Source of the DNA: Brienomyrus brachyistius
Lineage: Eukaryota > Chordata > Actinopteri > Osteoglossiformes > Mormyridae
NCBI RefSeq assembly: GCF_023856365.1
Contig: NC_064543.1
Coordinates: 4,699,952 to 4,763,951, forward strand
Reading direction: 5' to 3'
DNA length: 64,000 nucleotides
Below, in pieces: positions 40,677-53,682 of the stretch; the first letter of the stretch is position 1, and each line of letters begins with the position of its first letter. The position numbers were made by a program, and so were the translations under genes. The notes under the pieces were generated by a model. It was not told the DNA's origin. It worked only from the letters and a program-made list of their open reading frames with translations, and searched no databases.

Positions 40677-43456
40677 AATTGACAGTCCCACGCCTGAATG
40701 ACATCAACAAGCATCCAAATACTATTATCTACAGCTGGAGCAAAAATACCTCCATACATGCCCAGTGCTGAAATACCTATATGTACATATACACTAGGAC
40801 ATCTGCATTATTTTGGGTAAACCCCACTATGAGTGAAACATTAAAACGTTTGATTTGCTTAAGCTCACATACATTTTAGTGTTAACAGCCAGGAAAAAAG
40901 TCTTATTTTACATAAACGGTAATCCGTAAAAAAAAAAGCAAAATTTAATATAAAAACCGCAAACAGAAACTGCTGTATCTGAAATATGCACTCTGTATTT
41001 TGCAGTTCTTTTGCTGTCCGTTATATAAGAGTTTTTTAATCGTCATCCCAATCGGCAATGACGAGATAATGAACGTGCTTTTCGATCTCGGTTAATTTTT
41101 AAGGTCATCTTCAGTGGAGCGTAAGGACTCCCCTTGTAGGACCGTTTAAAGCAGGTTCTTACAAACGGACAGGTGTCTATCCCGAGACACAAGCCCCCGA
41201 CCAGCAGATGTGAAGCCAATCCTCATGCCTCCGCTTGGTTCTATAGAACTGTTATGTTTGCTGAAAACCCTGCAAATGTGAAATGCGGAAACGACATCTA
41301 AACCCATTCTATTCACTTCGTTCCTTCTTGTGAGTTGTTCAGTCGCGGCAATAGACTTGAGGCAATAGTAATAATGTGAACATTTATATTTGTGCATGTC
41401 TGATTTTTGCAAGGCACGCACACACACACACGCACGCGCGCACACACACACACACGCCTAAAATTATCATCATCACGCTAGCCGTCAGATAATTTCGTAC
41501 TACCGTCATAAAACATGGTTTTTTTTAGAAAATAAATGGCGACTCCATACTTACCACAAAAAAAGTAAAAATCCAAAGTGACACCTACAGTACCTGCATT
41601 GTCCGTTATGCAAAAGTAAAACCTAAAATAACACCACTCGAGAAAAGTATTGCCCCGGGCTAAGCGCAAGCGGAAATACATGAAACATAGAATATCCAAC
41701 TTGAAGGAAGGATGATGCGTGGACCCAAATGCGTAATTCAGAAACGTCTAACTCAATTAGAAAAAAAAAACCCTGAAGCGTCAATCAGATGAAAGGAGGC
41801 GCAAATGACTCGCTGGCGGCCGGTGGAGATCGAGCCGCATTGCTTTGCAGGACTGCCGTCTATTTAAGCTAGCTGATGAAATGTAACCATACGCTAGGGG
41901 GCACCAGTATACTATCGCTCACTATAATATAACTGTGTAGGTTTTGCCCCCCTTTTGCACAGCAGATCCCCTGATTTTTGCGCTGTGTACCAGGAGTGAC
42001 AGCCCCGAGTGATTTTCAAAGTAAGGTATGCCGACGGAAAGAGGCTGCACAGTCTGAAAAACCACAGGAACTCAGTGGGACCTACTTCCCAAGTCCCACT
42101 ATTTCCACATGCAACCACTGAGGCTAGAAAATATATAACCGGGTGAAAGACGTTTTACTTGCGCTCTCCCGACAGTCTTAAGACACCAAGAAGCATTCTT
42201 GCTATTGTCCTTTTGATTAAAACAAGAATGTGAATTTTAATTAGCGATATTGTTTTTTGCTTTTTCAGTGGCATTTGTCGCAATAAAAAAGTAGAAACGT
42301 GCCTTTGACTTGCAACGAGCAGCCGGTTCTTTATAAATATATAAATGTAGTGCTCTATTTTACAATAGTTTTTCCTCATTGACTTGCTTTTAAATGATTA
42401 CACATCTTTAAAAAATCCTCAGCCTCGGACAGACCCAGTATAACGTATACTTTGTTAAGAAATATGCATACATTCTGCGGCTTTGTTTTAATTTCGTTTG
42501 ATTGCATTACTTTGAGACAAGCGTAACCATACTTGGATTTATTAATGAAAATATTCAAGGACCAGGAATTACTTTTAAAGTTCCGAATTTTTGTTTAAAT
42601 CTAATTTAAAAAAATATTAAGTACCCTACACTTAAAAAACTCCTGAATATTTTGGATAAATTAGTCCGATACAGGCCCTCATTATATTAAGATGTGTGCA
42701 TCCAAGCGTTTTACTAAAATAATACAGCAATACAGTTCGCGCAGCCATAAAACAGGCTAATTTAGGCCTATATTATTTCAAAGAATTTAATATAAAGTAA
42801 GGCATAAATATTTTAAAACATAACATAACCTGCTTTAAATGATATGTTTCATGGCTGATCTTGAGCAAAAGTTTTTTTTTTTAATTTTCGCATTTGTTTT
42901 TAAAATGAATGTAATAAATAAATTGCACGTGATACAGAGAATATTACAAATTATTTATCATATTTTTGTTGTTCTGGAATCATTAGCTTTTTCAGGTCTA
43001 ACTACATACTACTATGAATTTCAAGAACTTGCTACATGCCCATAAATTATATTTTGCTGAGAAGGACAAGATTTCTTATCAAGATTGAAAGTGCCACTTG
43101 AACTTGGAATAAACAATGGAAGCTTTGTTAGCAACAATTATTTAAATGTTGTCTGTAAAAAAAAAACAAAGTGTATTGCCAAAGTTGCTTCTATGTCATA
43201 TTTTTTGATGTTACGCCTACTTTTACCTTTCTATTGTGTTGCATTTTTGTCTTACATTTAAATTTCGCTACAAAATGATACGACAACAAAATGCAGACTG
43301 AGAATGAGCGTTTAAAATTTTATTTGTCTGTGTGTAAATGCTGAATAGGGAGCTGTCATTGCCTGACAGCGCTAAAACTACCGTCTTTAAGACAGCGCGA
43401 AGCGTCCTGCTCCCTTTCCCCCCCAGTGCATGGAGGAGCTTCCAGCGCCCAGACAG
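40677..43456. other. Upstream flank of nr2f5, gene-free
   Basis: AT-rich from 42.1 to 43.35 kb, turning GC-richer toward the promoter. It has a CA/CG repeat at 41417-41455 and a CTCF-like motif at 41891-41904. No gene seen. Confidence 0.45.
41891..41904 (+). promoter_or_regulatory. CTCF-like motif upstream of nr2f5
   Basis: ACGCTAGGGGGCAC matches CCASYAGRKGGCRS at 12 of 14 positions, with the whole core TAGGGGGCAC intact. It is about 1.7 kb upstream of the predicted start. Occupancy is inferred only. Confidence 0.4.
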
Positions 43457-43461
43457 CCAAT
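43457..43461 (+). promoter_or_regulatory. CCAAT box of nr2f5 promoter
   Basis: CCAAT in the context CAGCCAATGGGG, about 130 bases before the TATA box. This is a good NF-Y context and a usual distance for a vertebrate promoter. Confidence 0.55.
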
Positions 43462-43475
43462 GGGGTCCGGCGATA

Positions 43476-43483
43476 GGGGGCGG
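43476..43483 (+). promoter_or_regulatory. GC box (Sp/KLF) of nr2f5 promoter
   Basis: GGGGGCGG, 15 bases after the CCAAT box. It is a standard Sp1/KLF-type element in a promoter-proximal position. Confidence 0.5.
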
Positions 43484-43520
43484 TCCGTGTACGCTGACCA
43501 GTCAAAACACGGTTGGTTTT

Positions 43521-43530
43521 CCTTATATGG
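43521..43530. promoter_or_regulatory. Perfect CArG box (SRF-type) in nr2f5 promoter
   Basis: CCTTATATGG fits CC(A/T)6GG exactly. It sits 55 bases upstream of the TATA box. A perfect CArG close to a TATA box is characteristic of serum-response-factor targets; binding here is inferred only. Confidence 0.5.
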
Positions 43531-43571
43531 AAGGCGATCTCCATGGTAACGTGCGCTAAGTTGCGGCAGTC

Positions 43572-43584
43572 GTGTCAAAGTTCA
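43572..43584 (+). promoter_or_regulatory. DR1-like nuclear-receptor element abutting the TATA box
   Basis: GTGTCA-A-AGTTCA is a direct repeat with one-base spacing. The second half matches RGKTCA fully and the first half at five of six positions. It ends one base before CTATATAG. COUP-TF, RXR and HNF4 proteins bind DR1 elements, so self-regulation of nr2f5 is possible. Binding is an inference. Confidence 0.4.
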
Positions 43585-43585
43585 C

Positions 43586-43592
43586 TATATAG
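43586..43592 (+). promoter_or_regulatory. TATA box of nr2f5
   Basis: TATATAG in a GC-richer context that contains CCAAT, GC and CArG elements upstream. It predicts transcription starting near 43616, about 780 bases before the coding start. Confidence 0.55.
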
Positions 43593-43748
43593 AGAGCCGG
43601 GCGAGCCGATCAGAGAGACAGCGTGCTGCCAGCCCGGCTCCGGCAAATCGCAATCAGTTTCTAACCTCCCCACCTTTTCAAAATTATATTCCATCACTTT
43701 GATTCCGTCCTCTTTGCCTTTTCTTTTTTTCGAGCACGAAGGATAAGG

Positions 43749-43766
43749 ATGTTCTGTACGTTGTGA
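43749..43766 (+). other. upstream ORF 1 (5 codons) in nr2f5 leader
   Basis: A minimal upstream ORF of five codons plus TGA in the leader. It is too short to be functional as a peptide and would matter only through scanning ribosomes. Confidence 0.35.
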
Positions 43767-44029
43767 TCTTTTTTTCTTTTCGTTTTTTTTTTCTTTTTTG
43801 TTTAAGCACTGCTCCTCGCTTCCCAGAGAGTTGACTTCATACTTGACTCCAGCGTCGACCGTGTGGTGCTCCTAAACAAGAAAGGAAGAACCAACAATAT
43901 ATATATTTTTTTTACTAATTATTATTGTTGTTATTAATACTGTTCGTCTATTTCCATCAGCTCTTCTGGAACTTAAATCGTCCTTTGCCGGTATCCAAGA
44001 CCTGATTTTTCCCTTTTATTTTTGTGCGC

Positions 44030-44101
44030 ATGTCATCGCTAAACTGTTCGTCGGGCGCTGTCAGTTTCAGTTGCGTCCGTCTCCTTTTATTACAGTTATA
44101 A
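44030..44101 (+). other. upstream ORF 2 (23 codons) in nr2f5 leader
   Basis: ATG at 44030, preceded by GTGCGC, opens a 23-codon frame ending at TAA 44099-44101, about 300 bases before the main start. The peptide starts MSSLNCSSGAVSF. No domain is expected; the possible role is translational control of nr2f5. Confidence 0.35.
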
Positions 44102-44118
44102 TTATATTTTTTTCATCA

Positions 44119-44169
44119 ATGGGTTTGCTGAATGGCCGACTGCAAGCACCTCTGGACTTGGCCTCTTAG
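44119..44169 (+). other. upstream ORF 3 (16 codons), overlaps uORF 4
   Basis: ATG at 44119 with G at +4 encodes the 16-residue MGLLNGRLQAPLDLAS and stops at TAG 44167-44169. It overlaps the next uORF in another frame. All of this lies within about 280 bases of the receptor start. Confidence 0.38.
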
Positions 44170-44209
44170 CGCGCGGCTGCTATTCGGCTCGTCTTCTTAC
44201 AGCCTTTAA
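44132..44209 (+). other. upstream ORF 4 (25 codons), overlaps uORF 3
   Basis: ATG at 44132 followed by GCC opens a 25-codon frame beginning MADCKHLWTWPLS and ending at TAA 44207-44209. It overlaps uORF 3 by 38 bases in a different frame, so a ribosome can translate only one of the two per pass. Confidence 0.38.
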
Positions 44210-44397
44210 CATCCAAGTCTGTTCTGCTTAAGCAATTTTACAAATTTTATTTTGTGCGGGATTCGCCGGAGAAATTCAACGAAATAATAATTTAAAAAAG
44301 ATATATACGCCTTTTTCTGTCTCCGAGCTCATAGCTGAAGCACCACAATACCAAAAACGGAAGACAATAAAAAGTTACTTAACGTTGGCTGATAGAT

Positions 44398-44863
44398 ATG
44401 GCAATGGCAGTATGGAGAGGCTCCCAGGACGATGTGGCCGAGACCCCGGGGACCCTCTCTTCGCAGACCCCTCAAGGACCGCTGTCTCTACCAACCCCTC
44501 AATCTGGGCATCTGAACCTGGCCGCCTCTCAGGTCGCTCCACCGAACCCGCAAACGCCCGTCCAAGGCGGTGGACCACCGGGAAGCACAACGCAGTCCAC
44601 GCCGCCCAACCACACCGGCCAGGCGCCGGACAAACAGCAACCCCAGCACATCGAGTGTGTGGTTTGCGGGGACAAGTCGAGTGGCAAACACTATGGCCAG
44701 TTCACATGCGAGGGCTGCAAGAGCTTCTTCAAACGGAGCGTACGGAGGAACCTGACCTACACATGCAGAGCCAACAGGAACTGTCCCATTGACCAGCACC
44801 ACCGCAATCAGTGCCAGTACTGCCGCCTTAAAAAATGCCTCAAGGTTGGCATGAGGCGGGAAG
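44398..44863 (+). CDS. nr2f5: nr2f5 coding exon 1: N-terminus and DNA-binding domain
   Basis: COUP-TF family orphan nuclear receptor, a nuclear transcription factor that binds direct repeats of AGGTCA as a homodimer or with RXR and mostly represses. This exon encodes residues 1-155 plus one base. The N-terminus (about 1-83) is Pro/Gln/Ser/Thr-rich and begins [13 protein letters not shown]. Zinc finger 1 uses C87, C90, C104 and C107; finger 2 uses C123, C129, C139 and C142. The P-box is CEGCK at 104-108. The domain is essentially COUP-TF consensus through KVGMRRE. The start is the ATG at 44398, with G at -3 and G at +4. The exon ends at GAA-G before a GT donor at 44864; the open frame runs on into the intron to 45147, but that is not receptor sequence. 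N-terminal residues resemble nr2f5 ([19 protein letters not shown]) rather than nr2f1 or nr2f2. The paralogue call is from remembered family sequence, not an alignment. Confidence 0.96.
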
Positions 44864-48414
<3,551 letters not shown>

Positions 48415-50148
48415 ACAGAAGGAGAAAAAAAATAAACAACGATACAGAGACTACTGTAGTTACCGCTTCTTTTAAAAAGAAAACGGCTGTTACACAAATT
48501 TATTTACACCAGAAAGACATTTTCTGAAATGACTGTGAATTTTAAAAATGATACAGTATGTGAACTTTTAAAATCCCGTGGAAGGCTCTCTTGTTCCGAA
48601 TAATTCGCTACTTAATCTTTGTGTTGAAATACTTTTGGGGTATCGACCTTTTGAGGGAAAGTAAACTCTAAAGTGCATTAAGAAGAATTTGGTGACATGT
48701 AGGAGAAAAGTGTTAAAATGGTTACCTTCTCCAAATGCCCTACGCCCCGTGTCCGTGTACATTTGGCTGTTTTTGTATTTATTCTCCTGTCTGGTTCCAA
48801 ACCAGCTTATGTGATTCTGTAGTATACAGTTTTGATATTACCATGGTATTTTATGAAACAGTAAGTGATGTAAAGAAAAAAAAATGTTCTTCTAGAATTA
48901 AAACTGAAAACATGGCAATATAGGGGAAGCGTTTCCACAATGAGAAATACTGCAGGTGCACTTACCGTACTGGCAAAGTATGATTTACTTAGGTGGGGAG
49001 AAATGATGAGAAATGGTTTTAATTTTTATTTAGGGAATCAAATAGAAATACGCCCGCTAAAATAGGTATGTGAAGACAAAAAAATGAATTGCTGGTCGAT
49101 GTCACTAGTTAAAGACCAGTAACCCTGGCATCAGTGTTCACCAAACTTTACTTTAGAACAGCGCTCTCACCTTTTTAGGAGTCAGGAGTACTTTGCCGAG
49201 CGCTAGCATAGCGTAGCATCTCCATTTAGCTAATTATGGATATTCCAGCCCAGCAGATCTCCGTTGCTTTAACATCATTAACCCGATTTACTATTACGCA
49301 TGAAGCAAACATTTCACCAAGAAACACGTATTTGATTTTTTTTTTATTACGTCAAAACGAAGTCAAAGTTTGCGGGTTTAAATATGAATTGGAGTAAGAA
49401 AACGGTTCGTTATGCAATTTTATTTGCCTGTGTTTTTTTGCGGGCTTCACTGATGCCAGTCATTAGTGAAAATATTAAGTTATGTCATCGACGAAAAATG
49501 TGGTTCAAGGGTCAATTTACTTTTCGTGTCAGAGCAAAATATTTTTAGAACGTGTATTATCTCACCTAAATCGTTGAAATGTAATACATTTCTTAACGCC
49601 CAATCCATGTCCAACATAAAGTGCCTGTGAAGAGTGTGTCGGGTGGGTGGGTGGGCGGGAGGGGGTCATTCTTAATTTATTTAATTTGTTATTTAAGTGT
49701 TAAAACCTTAGGAATACTATAAGGTTTGAAACACCAGTCTTATCATCGCGTATTTCACGTACAAAAGAACAGTTAGAAGCAGTATTGTTGTAAATATAGG
49801 TCAGTTCCTTTTAACGAGTTTCTTTTATACAAAGTATATGTGATTAAGGAAATCTGTGTTTGCCATGTTTTGGTAAATTGAAATGTCTTCAAATTGAGTA
49901 ACAGACTTAGCTAGTAGCAACGAAAGTTCAGTTTTTAATGTATAAACATACTATTTTTTTCCTTCAAATGTATTTAGACTGTGAATGCATGGCCACAGGT
50001 CACTAGCCTATTTTACATTTGGTATATATATAAATGTAAATTCATGTCTTTTTTGCACTGTATAGATATAATCTGCGCATTCAATACATTAGCCCTTGTA
50101 TTTAAAATGAAACGAAGCTTTCAATAATAAGACTTAACAGGGTGAGCT

Positions 50149-50220
50149 GGTTTGGAAAGGGTAGTTACTTGGTTTGGAAAGGGTAGTTACTTGGTTTGGA
50201 AAGGGTAGTTACTTGGTTTG
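50149..50220 (+). repeat. 22-bp tandem repeat in nr2f5 3' UTR region
   Basis: GGTTTGGAAAGGGTAGTTAC plus TT is repeated three times perfectly, then the first bases of a fourth copy follow. The copies show no divergence, so expansion is recent or the locus is unstable. Confidence 0.9.
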
Positions 50221-50814
50221 AGTTTTTGTTTTCCTTTTTTTTTTTTTGGTCTGTAACAGATGCCTTGTGCGCGTTGAAAGCTTGCAATTTTGTACTTGTT
50301 CCGAGGCTTCCCTCCGACACACCAAACCCTATTTTGTGATTGGATAAAAAGGGATCACATTGTATATTTGATTAATAGTCATCTTTCCATGTTCTGAAGC
50401 AACATATGGACCAGAGAATGATGCAACTTGATTGTAATAACGAACAGTTTAAACGACTGACCCACGTTTTTATATATAAATATATAAATATATTACTGCA
50501 GGGTATTGATAACGTATAGATACTTTTTTTTATTATGATTATTATTAATTGCAAGTAATGTACGTGAGTGTGCGTGGAGGTTTATAGTTAAAACAATTCT
50601 TGTTTGTGCTAGCTTATTGTCAACAGAAATGCTGTAAATTTGTTCTTGATATTAAATTATAATTTATGAATTTGAAATGAAAAAGCATTCGCTGTTTTAT
50701 TATTCGTGTTTCCTTGAAGCATGGTGTTTACGTGAAGACGGTGTTAGGTTTATCGCCAAAGTGTGTCACGCTTTCCCCTGGGACCGCTGCGCTCAGATCT
50801 GTGTGCATTCTTTC

Positions 50815-50820
50815 AATAAA
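50815..50820 (+). terminator. nr2f5: Candidate polyadenylation signal of nr2f5
   Basis: Canonical AATAAA about 2.4 kb after the stop codon. ATTAAA at 50651 and AATAAA at 50898 are alternatives. The sequence alone does not decide which is used. Confidence 0.4.
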
Positions 50821-50903
50821 ATATATAAGATGACGGCAGGCCAAGGCGGTGAGACTGGCGCGTATACATGTTAAAGTTTAAGACCCCGCTGGTGAAAAAT
50901 AAA

Positions 50904-53440
50904 AGTGACTGTACCCCATGCTTAATTTTATGTTTAGTGACACCAGTGTTCAGATGCAAAACCTCGAAGCGGAAACCACATCCCCAGGCCTGACTTAAAA
51001 CTCCCTCTCTCTCAGTCTTTATTCCAACTACATGCAGCTACGAGCGCATTTAAGCGAAACGACGCAGTCGACTCTAAGCGTGAACAAGTGCCGTCTAGAA
51101 AACAAGCCGCGCTACTACTTCAGTCTTTCTACGGCTTTACCTCCCTCGGTTAAATTCCCCCATTCAAATCTATGAGTATTTCGGATTGTTTGTAATGGGA
51201 GATCAAGCGTGTGAAGGTATGCCTTTGAGCTGGAATTTTACTTGGTGTCCTATTAGCTGAGTCAATATGGCGTCTTGCAATGCGATGCAAGTTACGGCAC
51301 CCCGGAGCAAAGCCGTGCTTTGTAATAGAAACCACATTGCAATAAAGATCACCCCTCCATCTAGACTCGGAGCCCAAGTAAAAGTGCTTGCGACAAAAAA
51401 GTCGTGTTCCCTGGATAATCTTGTTTTTCAACATATTAGGGAATCTCAGTGTTAATGATGTCCTGGAACAGTATATTGTTGTTATACGTACCTGCGAGTA
51501 CATTTACCATAAAAACAGAGAAACAAATGTGGTAAACATCTCACACCATGTTATGGCCACTCATAATGTTGCAAAGTGGTATTCCTGCATAATTTAAATT
51601 TTCTGTCGTCAGTAAGAAGTGCAAAAGGTCTGTTTTTTCTTTTTATGTGATTTCTGTTTGAATGACGATTGATAACATTCCAAAATACCACGAAGTCGAC
51701 ATCGGAATTTGCATTTAAAAAGTTGACATTAATTATCAATAACTGGGACACGTCGGACACCAATCCTTTGCCGTTAAGCATACCATAAACACATTAAATG
51801 TACCACAAACATTTCAGTGGCATGCATGCAATTCGTCATTTCTAGTTCTTTTTTTGTCATTCGAACTGTCGTGCCTTGGTACCGAGGGTGAGCGGTTTTA
51901 TCATTTGCCGCCCTAAATGCTGCCTTCAGATACCCCCTGCCATTTATCAGATTCCAGTGATGTTCTGCTATATTGTCTAATTTATGGTGAAAGTCAACTA
52001 AATCCAATTACGCAGTAATTTCAGAGCAGTTAACATTGGGCGTCGGTATAGCCGGACGACAAAGGCAAATGATGTGCGGCAGTAAACTGTGGACATAATT
52101 GTTTTAAATGTACGACTTCGTTTCAAGTACTCTTACTGTACTTTAGTAGACTGTTGGAAGTCCCGTGGAGGATAAATATGTATAGTTTCTGCGCTCAACA
52201 TGACTCTTCATTAACTATAGTAACAATTATCCTTGCGGTAACAATAACAATTGCGGGGTATCAATAGCTCCGCTTTCAATCACTTATCATTAGTCAAAAC
52301 GATTAATAATCAATAATGCACGTCGCAAAATCACTTGTATAACTGTAAGGTGGGTTATTAACGACTTGTGTTTCCCTTGTTCTGAAATAAACCTTGCTGC
52401 GTAGTAGCTCTGCAGTCATTTGGATCATAGCTTCACAGGGCTGATTTTAGTTGACAGAGCGTGTGTTGAGGCTGAACTCTATAATTTGCGCGTCTGTGCT
52501 TTGATTGCCGTTGGACAACGAACTAATGAGCTCTCCCTCCATACAATGTCATTTTTTTATTTCCACCTGGAAAAAATACACGTTGGAACACACGCATGAG
52601 AATTAATACGTTTATGCTAATATTACCAGGAAATCGCACACCGTAAATTAATGGGAGATTATAACAATAAATTCATTGAATAATCATAATACCTTTGCGT
52701 GAGAAGGTATTCAAAAATACCGTTTTAGGAAAAGTTCTTTCTGCATATGGATCGCAATTTACATGTATTATATACGCTGTATTTACAATATTTTATAAAA
52801 CGAATCGATACATGTTTGTTAATTTAATTAAGATGAATATAATACCTGCAATGTCCTATTATAATGTTTTATTACTGTACTTTTTATTATACACACTAAA
52901 GTAAGAATTTGAGCGTTTTTTGTTGGGGAACTATTGAATTAGTCTTTTTTTGTAATTGCTTGTAATTTGATTCATTGGTCTAAAACGAAGTCTTCAGTTT
53001 GAGTTAATATCGATTTATCTAGTACCAGTTAATAAACATCCTTACAGGAAATTTTCAGTAATGCGTAGGCCCATTTATATCTACATCTCGTTTGGACTAA
53101 CAAAATTGCGTTATGGGGTTTTTCCGCATCTGGTATGATGTGTTTATATAAATACCCCTTCCAAACGGTGCGTATTCAATGGACATTTTATGCTTCTCCG
53201 CGGCGACCCCTACAGGGAGAGGAGCTTGAGTCCAAAGTCAATGTTTTTATTCGTGTTATTCGAAACCCACGAATGTTCACGCTTTGTTAGTTTCACGGGG
53301 TGGGTAATAGCGGGTCTCGGCGCTCTGAACACCCAGGTTTAAAATCTTCATTTGTCTGCTGCAGATCAGCGGCTGTCGAGATCTGAAGAGCGATTCCAAG
53401 TGTAAGCCATCCCATGTCGTGAATGAATTCGAGAAATGTG
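50904..53440. other. Downstream flank, gene-free
   Basis: AT-rich with frequent ATTA motifs. No transposon or gene recognised. Scattered homeodomain-type motifs fit a regulatory landscape, but nothing more can be said. Confidence 0.4.
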
Positions 53441-53442
53441 AA

Positions 53443-53473
53443 CAATTATTATTATTATTATTATTAGTAGTAG

Positions 53474-53525
<52 letters not shown>
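53443..53525. repeat. (ATT)n-spacer-(AAT)n inverted microsatellite
   Basis: ATT triplets at 53443-53465, a short GTAGTAGTA spacer, then AAT triplets to 53525. The two halves can pair. Confidence 0.95.
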
Positions 53526-53526
<1 letters not shown>

Positions 53527-53633
53527 ATATGGAAAAGTATATAATAGAAAATCAGCCATATAAAGGGCAACATTACTATCAATGGTAATATCAGCTTCTT
53601 TTGTTTGCGTTGCTGGTGCACCGATTAAGGTGT

Positions 53634-53636
53634 ATG

Positions 53637-53669
<33 letters not shown>

Positions 53670-53682
53670 ACATATATACATT
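53634..53682. repeat. (TATATG)n microsatellite
   Basis: Repeated GTATATGTATAT units ending in ATACATATATACA. Confidence 0.93.

Larger units (their letters stand above)
43616..44397 (+). other. nr2f5: nr2f5 5' UTR (estimated)
   Basis: Leader of about 780 bases between the inferred start site and the main ATG. It has long T-rich pieces (43768-43802 and 43906-43913) and at least four short upstream ORFs, listed separately. No AG/GT pair obviously marks an untranslated intron, but an intron here cannot be excluded without cDNA. Confidence 0.55.
48415..50840 (+). other. nr2f5: nr2f5 3' UTR (estimated)
   Basis: AT-rich, non-coding sequence after the stop. It contains a Pumilio-type TGTAAATA at 49789-49796, T-rich tracts, a 22-base triplicated block at 50149-50220, ATTAAA at 50651-50656 and AATAAA at 50815-50820. 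A long AT-rich 3' UTR is usual for COUP-TF genes. The end is not certain. Confidence 0.5.
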
